Shown piece after piece: positions 53,837-64,000 of a DNA stretch of 64,000 nt. Location: NCBI GenBank assembly GCA_023362775.1, contig JALMGJ010000004.1, positions 82,331,798 through 82,395,797 on the forward strand, read 5' to 3'. How positions within the stretch are numbered: the first letter of the stretch is position 1; each line of letters starts with the position of its first letter. The notes under the pieces were generated by a model. That model had not been told where the DNA came from, did not search any database, and saw only the letters and a list, made by a program, of their open reading frames with translations. The translations under genes were made by a program, and so were the position numbers. The DNA is from Charina bottae (Eukaryota; Chordata; Lepidosauria; Squamata; Charinaidae).

Positions 53837-55252
53837 CTGGAAGAATTATATAGACATAGTTGACATGTAATGAAACATTATAAACAAAGAATATCTGGAA
53901 TTGAAAATATGGAGGGGGATCTAACAGAAGATTTACTATTCAGTCATAAATAATGGAAACATTTTAAATCTCATTCAATATTAAAGAATCACAGTACACT
54001 AATCTGCAATCTCTATGGGATAAATATTATGAAAGCAAGTTGTTTTCTCTTCATATTTTTTTCTCACACTGCAAAATTGAAACATTAGCCAGTATGTTAT
54101 GAACTTGAAACAAAATAGGAAATACTAATAAAGGACAAAATTTTTATGACTATTCAGTGTTTTAACTTGCTAATAATTAGTAGTACACTAGTATAAAAGA
54201 AGCAGATTTGGAATATTATCAATACTAAGTGTTACTTATCTTTTCTCAGTGTATAGGGAAGGAAAGTGAAGCACATCTGTCTTTTGTTGTAAAATATCCA
54301 CAATATTTTTAAAAAGTTATGTAATTTATCAGTCAAATCCTTATAGAACAGTATTACAAATCAATCCTGCCCTAGACAATATGTGTTCCTTTTCTGTAGC
54401 ACCATTCACTCCACTATCATTGCATGCAAGATCAAATTCATGCTAGCGATTTGTAATTGAGAACAATATCAATAGTTCTTCCCTTCCAATTTATTTCTGC
54501 CATAAGCATGTGGATCAATTCCACATTTTGTACAGAGGCTCCCACTAGACAATACAATGAAGTTGAAGTAATTTTCAGTTTAACTAGAATAAATTGAAGG
54601 AATGTCTTGCTTCATAAAAAGTATATGAGAAAATGCAAAAAGATTATCATGTAGGAATCCTGATCACCCTATTGTGGCTCATTTTATTTGAGAAGAACCC
54701 CAAAATCAATAAGACAATTTTAAGTTTAATACATCCCATAATTGCTTCATTTCATCAGTTTTTGTTTAAAATGCACTGTAATTACTTCTCAATGACCAAG
54801 ACCAGCACATCTTAAATATTAAATAATTAAAAATGCTAAACAGTAAGAGAAAAAAAATGTATAAAGCTTTCTAGATGTAGTTCTTTGCTCACCATAGTAG
54901 CAATTCTAGCAATATCCTTTAAAAAGGCTTCTGACAAATATATTGTTATTTATAATTCATGGACATAGAACTAAGCATACCAAATATTCATAATGAATTT
55001 GAAATAGGAGGAACATTTAGCTCCTCATAAAAAGTTGGAGTTACAAAAACAGATGCATAACAATTCAGCTGCTTTGGCAGTATTGTGAGATTCCAAAGTG
55101 ATAAACACATTATAGAAGAGTTAAGTCATGAGAAAGGTCATTTGTTAAAAGGAATTACAATTCTAATGATCATATTATAGTTAGGCTGCATCTTAGACAT
55201 ACTTGCTTATGTATGTCTAAACTCAGTGGGATTTGCCATGCACAGGGATATA
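53837..55252. other. GBE1: GBE1 intron, no recognised feature
   Basis: AT-rich intron; nothing supportable. Confidence 0.6.
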
Positions 55253-55260
55253 CTTTAGAG

Positions 55261-55507
55261 CAGGGCTTTCCAAACTTTTCACGTTGGCGACACACCAACG
55301 GCGGCATGCGAAAACCTGGAAGTGCCGCCGCCATGGCCGTGCGTTCAGATTTTCATGCACCAAGGAGGTGGCCTGGTGTCGCGCAAAAACTTGGAAGCGC
55401 TGATGGCCCACTGCCGCGCGCGGCGACGGCGCACCATCAGCGCTTCTGGGTTTTCTCACAACACACCTGGGCCCCGCAGGCAACACAGTACAGTTTGGAA
55501 AGCTATG
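55261..55507. mobile_element. hAT MITE (CAGAGCTTTCCAAAC family), copy 4
   Basis: Perfect 8-bp duplication CTTTAGAG (55253-55260, 55508-55515). Ends CAGGGCTTTCCAAACTT and AGTTTGGAAAGCTATG. GC-rich interior with GGCGACACACCAACGG. Confidence 0.9.
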
Positions 55508-55685
55508 CTTTAGAGCATATATTTAATTCTGCAGCTGAAATCAGTAAAATGTTTAACAGAGCCTGCATCATGCTTAAGAATAAATAAATTGAAATTAATA
55601 TAATTTTAATTGATTACTGATTCAGTCAAAACAGCCTTCAAATAAATAGTTCAAAGTAATTGTGTTAATGTAATCTAAGATTTAC

Positions 55686-55813
55686 CTCTGCTATAGTTAT
55701 AAATTCTGGATGCAAAAAATGTGTCATGTAGTTTGCCATCATTAGGTATGCTACTGCATCTTCATCCACTTGCATGCCAAAATATTCACTGTAGTCTCCA
55801 CAAAAGCCTTCAC
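55686..55813 (-). CDS. GBE1: GBE1 coding exon with general acid Glu
   Basis: 128-bp exon (2 bases + 42 codons). The acceptor is TCATTAG before GTGAAGG; the donor is GAG/GTAAAT. It encodes [20 protein letters not shown] and ends ITIAE, where the last glutamate is GH13 region III and falls at the position of human E412, the acid/base catalyst. The frame is open throughout and phases agree with both neighbours. Confidence 0.95.
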
Positions 55814-55943
55814 CTAATGAGATAAAATAATAAAAGTGTCAAGTGCAGAAAGTAAAAGTTATAGGCTTTGCATTTGGATTTTCAGATGAAACTATTAATA
55901 ATTCGAATTGTGGTACAGTCACTGATCTACAAATTAAACTTAC

Positions 55944-56059
55944 CAACTCCATGATGGTGATATAGCATAGATGATATACCATCAAAACGAAACCCATCAA
56001 AGGCATACCCTTCTATCCACCATCTTAGGTTGGAGAGAAGAAATCTCAGGACTTCCCAG
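55944..56059 (-). CDS. GBE1: GBE1 coding exon with GH13 nucleophile
   Basis: 116-bp exon (1 base + 38 codons + 1 base). Acceptor TTTCAG, donor G/GTAAGT. It encodes [10 protein letters not shown] at the start and the GH13 region II motif [10 protein letters not shown], whose aspartate corresponds to the catalytic nucleophile D357 of human GBE1. It ends in the family-typical YHHHGVG. Its first base joins the two leftover bases of the 62.5 kb exon to form an AAC codon. The next intron is very short (about 130 bp), while the intron upstream is about 6.5 kb. Confidence 0.95.
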
Positions 56060-56739
56060 CTGAAACATAAATATTAATGTTTATAAAAATATTAATATTA
56101 ATATACATCATTAATCTATCTCCTAATATTTATATATTCACCATTTTAGTTTCTGATAGAGGAATAAGATCATAATCCTAATTTTCATTACTTGCTATAT
56201 TTATAAATAAGTTTTTTTCCAATAAGCTTCAGGCAATACATGCATGACTCTCCCCCGTTTTATTATTTTAACAACCTTGTACTAAAGTTAGACCAAGAAA
56301 ATTAAAATGTTCAAGGTGAACCATTTTTTTTTAATGGCTGAGCAGAGATTTGGGCATGACTATTCCTTGTCCTATCTTATGCCCATATTCTGATTATTCC
56401 TTTTACCATTTTTAGTTAAGATAATATCAAGAAAGCAGAAAGAAGTCAGATTAGTAAATATGGTTCATAGGTCAACAATCAGGTAAAATTCAAACATAAT
56501 CTTAAAGATACTGAGCTATAATCAAGGGATATGCAGCCTAGTTATTCTGGATTGGATGCCTTTCAATTTGATATGATTTGGTTGAAATGTGTTATAAAAG
56601 AAAAAACATTATGGATTCCTGAATGATTGATAGTTGTATTTTTTATTTGGAAATGAATGTGGAGAACAGAGAAATGAATGGTATGAGAGCTGTAGTGTCT
56701 TAGAGCTTATGGTGTTGCAATAGCAAGGAGAGAGCCAAA
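56060..56739. other. GBE1: GBE1 intron, no recognised feature
   Basis: AT-rich intron upstream of the nucleophile exon; nothing supportable. Confidence 0.55.
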
Positions 56740-56904
56740 TTCAAGACCACTCTCAGCCACAGAAGCTCACTAGGTGACTTTGGGCCAGTCACTCTCTGTA
56801 TTATTCCAACATACTTACAGCATTATTTCGGGGGATAATAAGAGGAAGGAGCACTATAAACACCGCCTTGAGCCTTTACAAAAGCTGGAATATAACCCTG
56901 GAAA

Positions 56905-56905
<1 letters not shown>
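56740..56905 (+). mobile_element. tRNA/CORE-like SINE
   Basis: Contains GTGACTTTGGGCCAGTCACT and a tail GAGGAAGGAGCACTATAAAC like the copy at 10.76 kb; the head is worn. Confidence 0.7.
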
Positions 56906-56937
<32 letters not shown>

Positions 56938-57081
56938 TTATTTTATTTTAATTTTATTATTTTATTTTATTATTATTTTATTATTTTATTTTATTTTATT
57001 TTATTATTTTTTTTATTTTATTTTATTTTATTTTTCCAACTTATATCCCCGCCCATCTCCCCCCACAAAGGGGACTCTGTA

Positions 57082-57116
<35 letters not shown>
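56906..57116. repeat. (ATT)n-(TTTTA)n repeats flanking an L2 tail
   Basis: Trinucleotide ATT (56906-56937), then TTTTA pentamers to about 57030, a short minus-strand L2 3' tail (CCCCGCCCATCTCCCC, 57040-57078) and a second ATT run (57080-57115). Confidence 0.9.
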
Positions 57117-58160
57117 CTCTAGAAAAAAGAAACCATATGCTGAAAAAAATGGAATCCCTTCCAGAATGCACAGCAAAAACAGCATAGGCCAATCATATTA
57201 TTAGTCCTGTTATCTGTTTGTTTTATTTCTTCCATCTGTACAACTCCACAAAACTCCTGATATATGTGGATAATATAGTTGTTTCTTCCCTTAAACATAA
57301 TGGCTCTTTTTAGAAAAAAGACCTGAAAACCAAAATTGGTACATGGGTAGGCAGAAGAAAGAACAAACACATTGCATGGTTGTATGCTTGAATAAACCAC
57401 TCAAACAGATTTCCCACTAGCCAGCAGTTAAAATTTCAATCTCTAGTATGATACAATAAATATGTAGAATTTTATCTCCATTGGCAGATAGTTGTTGGAC
57501 CCCATATTCAAAATCTATGTGGAGAAATTTGTATGCATAATGTAATGGGTCCCTGAGATTTAGGGAATTAGGCAATAAGCAAGTGTCTTAAGATGCTACA
57601 CAACAATTGTATCAGAAGAAGTCTGAACATTTTCCCAGGGGCTCCAGCAGCATTTTTATCATGAGGAACATATTTTAAAATTAACATTAGAAACACATTT
57701 AAAAATTAATATTAGAATACTGAGAAAATGGTTTTAAATGCTAGGACACTCCTTAGTTATTTTGTGTTACTAAGAACAGTTGAGATCAGGAGAATGAGCA
57801 CAAATTACCCAAAAAAGAGTAAATATAGTATTCTACTAGGGATGGGTGTAGAACACAGAACCACCCTAAGAAGCTTATGCATTATGCCTATGAATCTGGA
57901 AGTGACTTGGAAACTAGAAACAAGTCACATTTTTACAGGTGAAATAATACATCCAATATCAATCCTGGTAAGTGATCCTAACTGCAAATCTTCAGCAAGA
58001 ATTTGACCAAACCTGCATTTCCAATTCATGCCTATAGATTCTGTAGGTGGGATATAATCCTGCCTTCCACTGATAACTGTGAATGTATGTGTGTTAGTAC
58101 AATAACTGAAACATTACCACAATATTTACACTTGTACAAAATATATGCTAGTAGATAATT
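57117..58160. other. GBE1: GBE1 intron, no recognised feature
   Basis: Intronic sequence, nothing supportable. Open frames here lack family signatures. Confidence 0.5.
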
Positions 58161-58164
58161 TTAA

Positions 58165-58310
58165 CATTCCAGTTATGTCTTAGCAGCCAGGTGGGTGACT
58201 TTCTCTTAGCCCTAGGAAGAAAGCAATGGCAAAACACTGCTGAAAATGTTGAAAGCTATATGGACTTGTCCATGTAGTTGCCAGTAATCAAGGCTGACCT
58301 GGAAGAAAAA
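58165..58310 (+). mobile_element. tRNA/CORE-like SINE, 3' part
   Basis: Resembles the 3' half of the SINE at 61.5 kb: GAAAGCAATGGCAAAACACT, GGACTTGTCCATGTAGTTGCC. Confidence 0.6.
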
Positions 58311-58701
58311 CAAAACAAAACAACCCCAAAGAAACAAAGCAAAACCACATATTTCGGCAAATTATTTTGCTCTATACTTCCATTTCAATAATAACCTACT
58401 TAAGAAAGAATGTATGTATTTTCTAATTTTATAATAAAGAATCTTAAAGATAAGAAAAGTGATTTAGCAGAATTCTTTTGGCCCAGATAGTGAATGTTTT
58501 AAAGAGGGATGAAGAAAAAAAGGTGTAGAACAAAACTAGTAACCGTAATATAGTTTGGCCTTCTGTACTAAGCAATAAAACTCATCTTGTTTAGTTCTCA
58601 TACTATGAGCATTAACATATAGTATAGACAATGAAGCCATGAAGGCCATTAGCCAATGCTATACAGCGTACAAGTCTTTATCTGAAGTCCAACCTTTACA
58701 G

Positions 58702-58853
58702 CAGAGCTTTCCAAACTGTGTGTGGCGACACAAAAGTGTGTCGCCACACACAGCGTGGTGTGTCGCCACACCACCCGGAAGCGGCGGGGCGCGCGTGCAC
58801 GGCGGCCGCCATGCACGCGCGCGCCGCCGCACGCCCCCTGCGTCGCCACTGTG
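58702..58853. mobile_element. hAT MITE (CAGAGCTTTCCAAAC family), copy 5, truncated
   Basis: Left end CAGAGCTTTCCAAACTG and the palindromic GTGTGTCGCCACACAC region closely match copy 3, but the right end is missing. Confidence 0.82.
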
Positions 58854-59104
58854 CGCGATAGATCACATGACTGCCTTATACATCAAATGCCTATAGGAAG
58901 AGATGCCAGAAACCAATACTTATAGGATAAATAACTCCTGAAATGCTTGGAATCTAATTAGTAAATAACTAGTAGAAAGAGCTGCCCAATTTCATTGGTC
59001 AGTTTGAACATTTATAGAGAAAAAGCTTTTGGTGACTTTTTTTTTTTACTGCAGATAATCAGTCTTAAGTGGTAGGCTCCTATGATGAAAGTTTTCTTTA
59101 CCCA

Positions 59105-59855
59105 TCTATATACTACTAAAACTCTTGTGTGTGTTTGTCTGTTTGTAACCTTCAATTGGGTGAAATGGTACATCATAGGACAACAATTTTTGAACCAAGG
59201 TACCTCAAATGGGCTAATTTACAGAATGCATCCCATGGGATTGAAATTTGGCAAAGTTGTGGCTGCTTCAGTGCCACACCTTCTAACTACACTTCCCAGA
59301 AACCTGTAGATTGCATGGAGCAAGGGAAGATGGAAGGGACATATCCCTGTCCTCTTTTCCCACCTCCCTCTGGCTCCTGCACCCAATTGGCTGGCGGCAA
59401 GTCCAGATGGGTGAGTGGTAATTGGTTGCTTTGGAACTGAGGCCAAAATTTGGAATTTCTTAACGGTGGTAGGCGGCAATAGAAGGATAAGGAAGCGACT
59501 TGGATGCCTGCTGATGAGGTAGGGCTGGCTGGGGGTTGCCAGTGGTCAATGGGTGAGCCCTCTTCCGCCCTGGAGGGACGGGGCCCTTGGGGACAAGCCA
59601 GGATGGGGAGTGGAGGTGCAGTTTTCCTTGCGGTCTCCCTTTGTTCCCCCTCCCCCCAGCAAAGGGGCAGGCAGTTCTGCGGGTCAGCTGAAGAGGAGGA
59701 GGAATGATTTCTGACGCTCCCTGCCAGCTTCCCACAAAATCAGTGGGGAAGCCAGCAGGAAGCTGGAAGTCACTCCCGCCTGTGGTCATTTTGTTTCTCT
59801 GTTTAGGTAAGGAAATATCTCTGAAAGGATGACCAATGGGTCACGAGTTGCCTAG
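59105..59855. mobile_element. Nonautonomous Helitron
   Basis: Starts 5'-TCTATATACTACTAAAACTC after an A and ends CTAG before a T, the A/T host dinucleotide used by Helitrons. Nine bases before CTAG is the hairpin GACC-AATG-GGTC (59831-59842). There are no inverted termini and no duplication. The interior (59330-59790) is much GC-richer than its surroundings and may be captured host sequence. No Rep/helicase coding region. Confidence 0.72.
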
Positions 59856-61490
59856 TATTTATTAAATCATTGCCAAGATGATTTATTTATTATTATTTTA
59901 AAAAAACATTTTTTGTTGTTGTTGATAAGGCATCCTTTGGTGTGCGATGTATTTTGATGCATGTTTTTATGATCTGTGTGCTCTGTATTTCCTGGTTAAA
60001 GGACTGTGATAACAGTAACAATTATAAGCAGGATAATTGAATGGATTATCACCCATTAGCAGAATTCCCTGCTTCATCAGCTACAGAACAGTTTCTTAAC
60101 TACTGAGATAGTGAGAAATCTTTGATGATAAGAATTATTTTTTCAGATTGCTACAGAAGTGAGAAAACTGTGATGACTATGAGGATATACAAAATATTAT
60201 CAACACAATAGACATATATTGATATACCTATTGCATGTGTTTACAACCTCAATCACTGGGCAACATGATGGTCTCTAAATTGGTCTCAACCTCGTATTCA
60301 CCATTTGTACTCCCAGACCTGCAATTTTGTATTTGGCTTGTATTTGAAATCCCTCTTAGAAAATAAAGCCAATGCATGCTGGGACTTTCTTTCCCACTTC
60401 CAGCAATCCACTTAGTATTATAACTTTTTAAAAAAAATGAAGAAATAGAAGAAATCAATGACTTTCCCTTCTTTTTCTCACTACACATTTTCAGCAAACA
60501 AAGAATTGGTCTAGATGGGTTTGCTAGATTTGAGGGGGAAAAAGAGTTCTTTCATTCATGTATTTTGAGTGACCACTTAATGTGTTTTATAGCATACCAA
60601 TAAAAATGTATGAAAACTACAGTTACTTTTAGTGTCCCTCACAAATATCCCAGCACATCGCTTAATTACCATACAATCTTGTGTTTCCCCCATAGTTACA
60701 TTTTAAAGATTTTGCACACAGCTGTGTTTGAATGTAGATAATAAAGGAAACAGAATTCTTCAGGGAAAATTATATGTTATTTCAAAATTTTCTAACTAAA
60801 GGAGCATCTGTGATTTAAAGTCTCCTATTCTGTCATACCAATTTAAACTTAAAAGCAAGGAGAAAAAAGAATGTATCCATCAAGAATGTTTTTTTAAAAA
60901 TTAAAGTTATTCTTCTGTACTGTATCTTATTTGCATATATTAGGAATCTTATGTGCAGGGTTAGGATATGGGGAAATATTTAACATGTTAATACACTACA
61001 TTTCCAGAAATACTACTGTTACTGTTATTGATAATGATGATGATGATGGGATAAAAGTAAAGAAAAACATGTTTTAATTTGAGTGACCAAAATATATACT
61101 TCTATAACTTGCTAATGAGTTTTAAATGGTACTGAACCAGTGATTACTCTTTTCTTTAAAATAAAACAAAACATTATCCATCCTAATCCAAGTGAGCACA
61201 GGTAGAGGTTAACCTCAGAGATTATCACAACCTATTTTTCTTCTCTTAACTGATAAATAGGGATATATACCAAACAGCACTACAGGGAATGATAGATCCC
61301 ATGTATGCAACCATTCCATGCAAATAATAAATGTAACATATGTGGTTATTATATATCATTTAACTTTTTTTTTACTTCTGTTACATAAGCAAAATTTACA
61401 AGGCAGTAGAAATATGTATCTAAACTTGTTCCAAGTATTGTTTATCTGCCAATTTTGAAACTAGTGACCATCATTATGTATGCCCCTCTG
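59856..61490. other. GBE1: GBE1 intron, no recognised feature
   Basis: AT-rich intron; short (GAT)n run near 61035. Nothing else supportable. Confidence 0.55.
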
Positions 61491-61494
61491 TATA

Positions 61495-61760
61495 TGTGTA
61501 TCTATACATATATGTGTGTGTGTGTCTGTATGCGCACGCACCTTCAAGTCAGATCTGATGCCTGGCAACTGCCTGAGCTAGTTCCTGTAGCTTTCTTGAC
61601 AAAGATTTTCAGAAGTGGTTTGCCATTGCCTTCATCCTAGGGCTGATAGAAAGTGACTGGCCCAAAGTCACCCAATTGGCTTCATGTCTAAGTGGGACTA
61701 GAACTCACAGTCTCCCACTTTCTAGCCTGGTGCCTTAACCACTACACCAACCTTGTATAT
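61495..61760 (-). mobile_element. tRNA/CORE-like SINE, complete
   Basis: On the minus strand: head TGGTGTAGTGGTTAAGGC, B box GAGTTCTAGTCCCAC, CORE-like GTGACTTTGGGCCAGTCACT, then CAATGGCAAACCACTTCTGA and AGTTGCCAGGCATCAGATCT; a CA-rich run closes it. Its 3' half differs from the 10.76 kb copy, so at least two subfamilies share one head. Confidence 0.8.
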
Positions 61761-61764
61761 ATTT

Positions 61765-62536
61765 ACATTTAATATGGATAATAATATGAATATACACATA
61801 TAATATACATTAATAATAATAATTAATATTAATAAGTGAAAGAAGAAAAACAGCAATGATTCTCCACACCCAAAGATGAAAAACACTTCCCTGCTTCTCA
61901 AAAATAAATTAAAATTAAAATAATAAAAAGTTAGAATTGGCAGTGCTTAGTGGGCAGTTGAAGCAGGGACTTATTGGTGGGGCAGAGGAAGAAGGAAAGA
62001 AAACTAGCATGGAGAAAAAGTGAAGTGGAACATTATGAAAAACAACTGGAACAGTAAAAGAAGCATTCTATATTGCATACAGTATGTTTGTTCCAGGTTG
62101 CACATGTAAAATTCTATTTGATAGGTGACTCCAATAATTTGCAGTAAATATTATCCAATGATATAGATAAGATCTGTGAAAAAAGTTATCTGCCATGAGC
62201 TCCATTGGTTTGTAAAATTACCAGAGGAATTGGCCAAGTTTCTCCATTTTGCAAAGTTAAAGAAAACAGTTTTATTTGATTCTTTAATTTGCAAAATCAG
62301 GCAAATATTAATCAGTGAACCATATTGGTTAAACTGCTTGTGCAGTTGCTTGTCCAGCTAAATTCTCTTGGATAAGTCATGCAGCAGCTTTCACCATCCA
62401 ACAAGCTCCACATGTTGCTGCTCTTAAAGAGCCACAATGACACATGTTAATAATTTGATGGAAACAAATGGCCTATACGTCATGGGCGTACAAATTAACT
62501 AGATGCAGTGGCACTTGACACATTATTTATACCTAC
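61765..62536. other. GBE1: GBE1 intron, no recognised feature
   Basis: Intron immediately downstream of the exon at 62.5 kb; no feature recognised. Confidence 0.55.
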
Positions 62537-62746
62537 TTTGCATAGTCAAAAAGTCGGCTATCCCAAAGAACATGTGTTCCTCTAGCACCAGAATGGAAAA
62601 ATGCAGAATCAGTACCATCAAAATTGTTCAGACCATCTTCAGAATTTTTTGATGCATGACTGTGCACAACGTCTAATAGGACAGTGATTCCCATTGAGTG
62701 GGCAACATCAATCAGTTCCTTCAAGTCATCTGGAGGGCCGTACCGA
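62537..62746 (-). CDS. GBE1: GBE1 coding exon (codons ~261-331)
   Basis: Internal exon of glycogen branching enzyme, a cytosolic GH13 enzyme that cuts alpha-1,4 glucan chains and rejoins them by alpha-1,6 links. The 210-bp exon starts with one base completing a codon, carries 69 codons and ends with two bases. On the minus strand the acceptor reads ATTTTAG before TCGGTACGG and the donor is AA/GTAGGT. It contains GH13 conserved region I as [10 protein letters not shown] and the block [15 protein letters not shown]. The residue count backward from the nucleophile exon places it at human residues 261-331. It is the most 5' GBE1 exon in the window; I see no earlier exon between it and the right edge. 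Confidence 0.95.
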
Positions 62747-64000
62747 CTAAAATGCATGAACATTTAGAATTAATTGTATACAACACTGTTTTTTAATTCA
62801 CCGTGATTACTACTATCATGATTCACTAGAATTGTAACTATTATTTAATGACAGCACATTAGAGAGGCATAGAAGATATCTTATATTTAAGCTTAAGAAA
62901 ATCAAGTGGCAAGGCTGAGGTGATTATAAAAAGCTACTGCCAATCGTGTGATATAATCCTAGGATATACCAACAATAGCTTAACCTATACAGAGTATTAT
63001 CTCAACTATAATTTACATTTTTTTTGTTTATATGCTCGTATACTGATCTGAATCTCAGAACTGAGAAAAAGGGGGTGAAAGAACAAACGCACTAGAGGCC
63101 TTGAGCAAATCATTAGATGCTTTCTGAAGTCATAGGGGAAAAAAGTAAGTTTAATCTGTCTCATATGAATGCTGTGAAGAACATACGAGATGCAGACTGT
63201 AAGCACTTCACAAGTAAAAATACCTTAGAAATGAAAGAGTGAAATTTTAATTTGCATCACTTCTCAGTCATTTCAAAAGGAAATTATAACTTAGTTCACA
63301 TTCAAACTGACTTTTAGAAGAGTTCATTTTTAGCAGCTTCAATTTCAGCAGCATATGCAGTGTATGTTGAATTATCTAGAAGTGAAATTACACTGAAAAA
63401 AAGTTGGAAGGACAAGCTGTAGCTACAAAGATAGATAGTCTGCTCTGATCTCAGATACAGTGTCTTGTGATAGAACTCTTGATCATAAATGCAGAGCAGG
63501 CAGCCAGTTAGATTTCAGATAGCTTTGAATCTATGATGATACTCAAGCAATTCACAACGTAACTGTAGCAATCAACTGCTTTCACAAAATGTGAAAGCTC
63601 ATATGCTTTAAGCTTGAATATTTATTTAAAAACTCTTTAATATTTCTAAATCTAAAATAGATTTGGTTTGCAACATTATTAGAATTTCAGTTATAAATAC
63701 ATCTATACTAAACAATTCAGCTTTTTTTTTTCAAATTACAGTGGCTTTGTTCAATCAATCCAAAAACAAATGCAGGTTCCCCCTATTTATCTTTCATCTC
63801 TGAAAACAAAGTAGAGCAAGAGAAAAGGACTTTTGACAGAGCAGAGAAACAAACTATCACATGTCTTTGAAGATATCCATATGGATATTGAATTAAATAT
63901 ATAATCTATGGTTTTATTGTATATTATCTTGACATTGGTCCCAACAAAAGAGACATAACAATTTAAAAAAAAATATTCATTTATTTAAAATATTTCAGTA
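62747..64000. other. GBE1: GBE1 intron to right edge
   Basis: Intron upstream of the first GBE1 exon in the window. I looked for the preceding GBE1 exon and saw no matching frame. Confidence 0.55.

Noticed and set aside
1..64000. CRISPR arrays, bacterial operons, rRNA or functional tRNA genes
   Set aside because: None present; tRNA-like B boxes occur only in SINE heads, and the gene structure is vertebrate.

Overview
The window reads as a squamate reptile (lizard or snake) nuclear genome: AT-rich vertebrate-style introns, BovB-type RTE LINEs, tRNA-derived Sauria-type SINEs, L2-type LINEs, Penelope-like elements (PLEs) with GIY-YIG endonucleases, hAT and Tigger-like DNA transposons, a Helitron and many simple repeats. 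The species cannot be fixed from the sequence alone.

The only host gene I can support is GBE1 (1,4-alpha-glucan branching enzyme, glycogen branching), on the minus strand across the whole window. Eight consecutive coding exons are present: 62537-62746, 55944-56059, 55686-55813, 53738-53836, 48896-49006, 46623-46794, 11210-11394 and 9218-9348. All splice phases match. Counting codons from the GH13 nucleophile reproduces human residues 261-645, with the catalytic residues at positions equal to human D357, E412 and D481. The 5' exons (about 260 codons) lie beyond the right edge and the last ~57 codons beyond the left edge. The last exon seen ends at a U12-type AT-AC donor.

Nearly everything else is intron filled with transposons. 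1-9.2 kb (3'-most intron): a BovB carrying a PLE insertion that makes an in-frame chimeric ORF; a 1.4 kb hAT element enclosing a CpG-rich promoter-like segment; a LINE relic split by a solo LTR; a Tigger-like element. 11.4-46.6 kb (one 35 kb intron): a second PLE, a hAT MITE, a head-to-head PLE pair, a Sauria SINE, an L2, a full-length BovB at 21.2-24.4 kb, more L2/BovB pieces, a half-L1-like element broken by a Sauria SINE, an L1 relic, an R4-like LINE, a long L2, another PLE, an AT-rich satellite and a second full-length BovB at 43.0-46.2 kb. 46.8-62.5 kb: a perfect-arm PLE palindrome, a 2.1 kb BovB fragment, hAT MITEs, SINEs and a Helitron.

The most interesting signals are: (1) hammerhead-ribozyme-like folds at the 3' ends of three distinct PLE families, with different but still paired stems; (2) 14-bp target-site duplications at every well-preserved PLE insertion; (3) the BovB at 21.2 kb carries the 3' TSD and GBE1 intron flank of the BovB at 43.0 kb, as expected of a LINE 3' transduction; (4) a hAT transposon that appears to have captured a CpG-island-like segment; (5) the U12-type intron in GBE1. 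All coordinates come from reading the sequence by eye; no alignment or database search was run.
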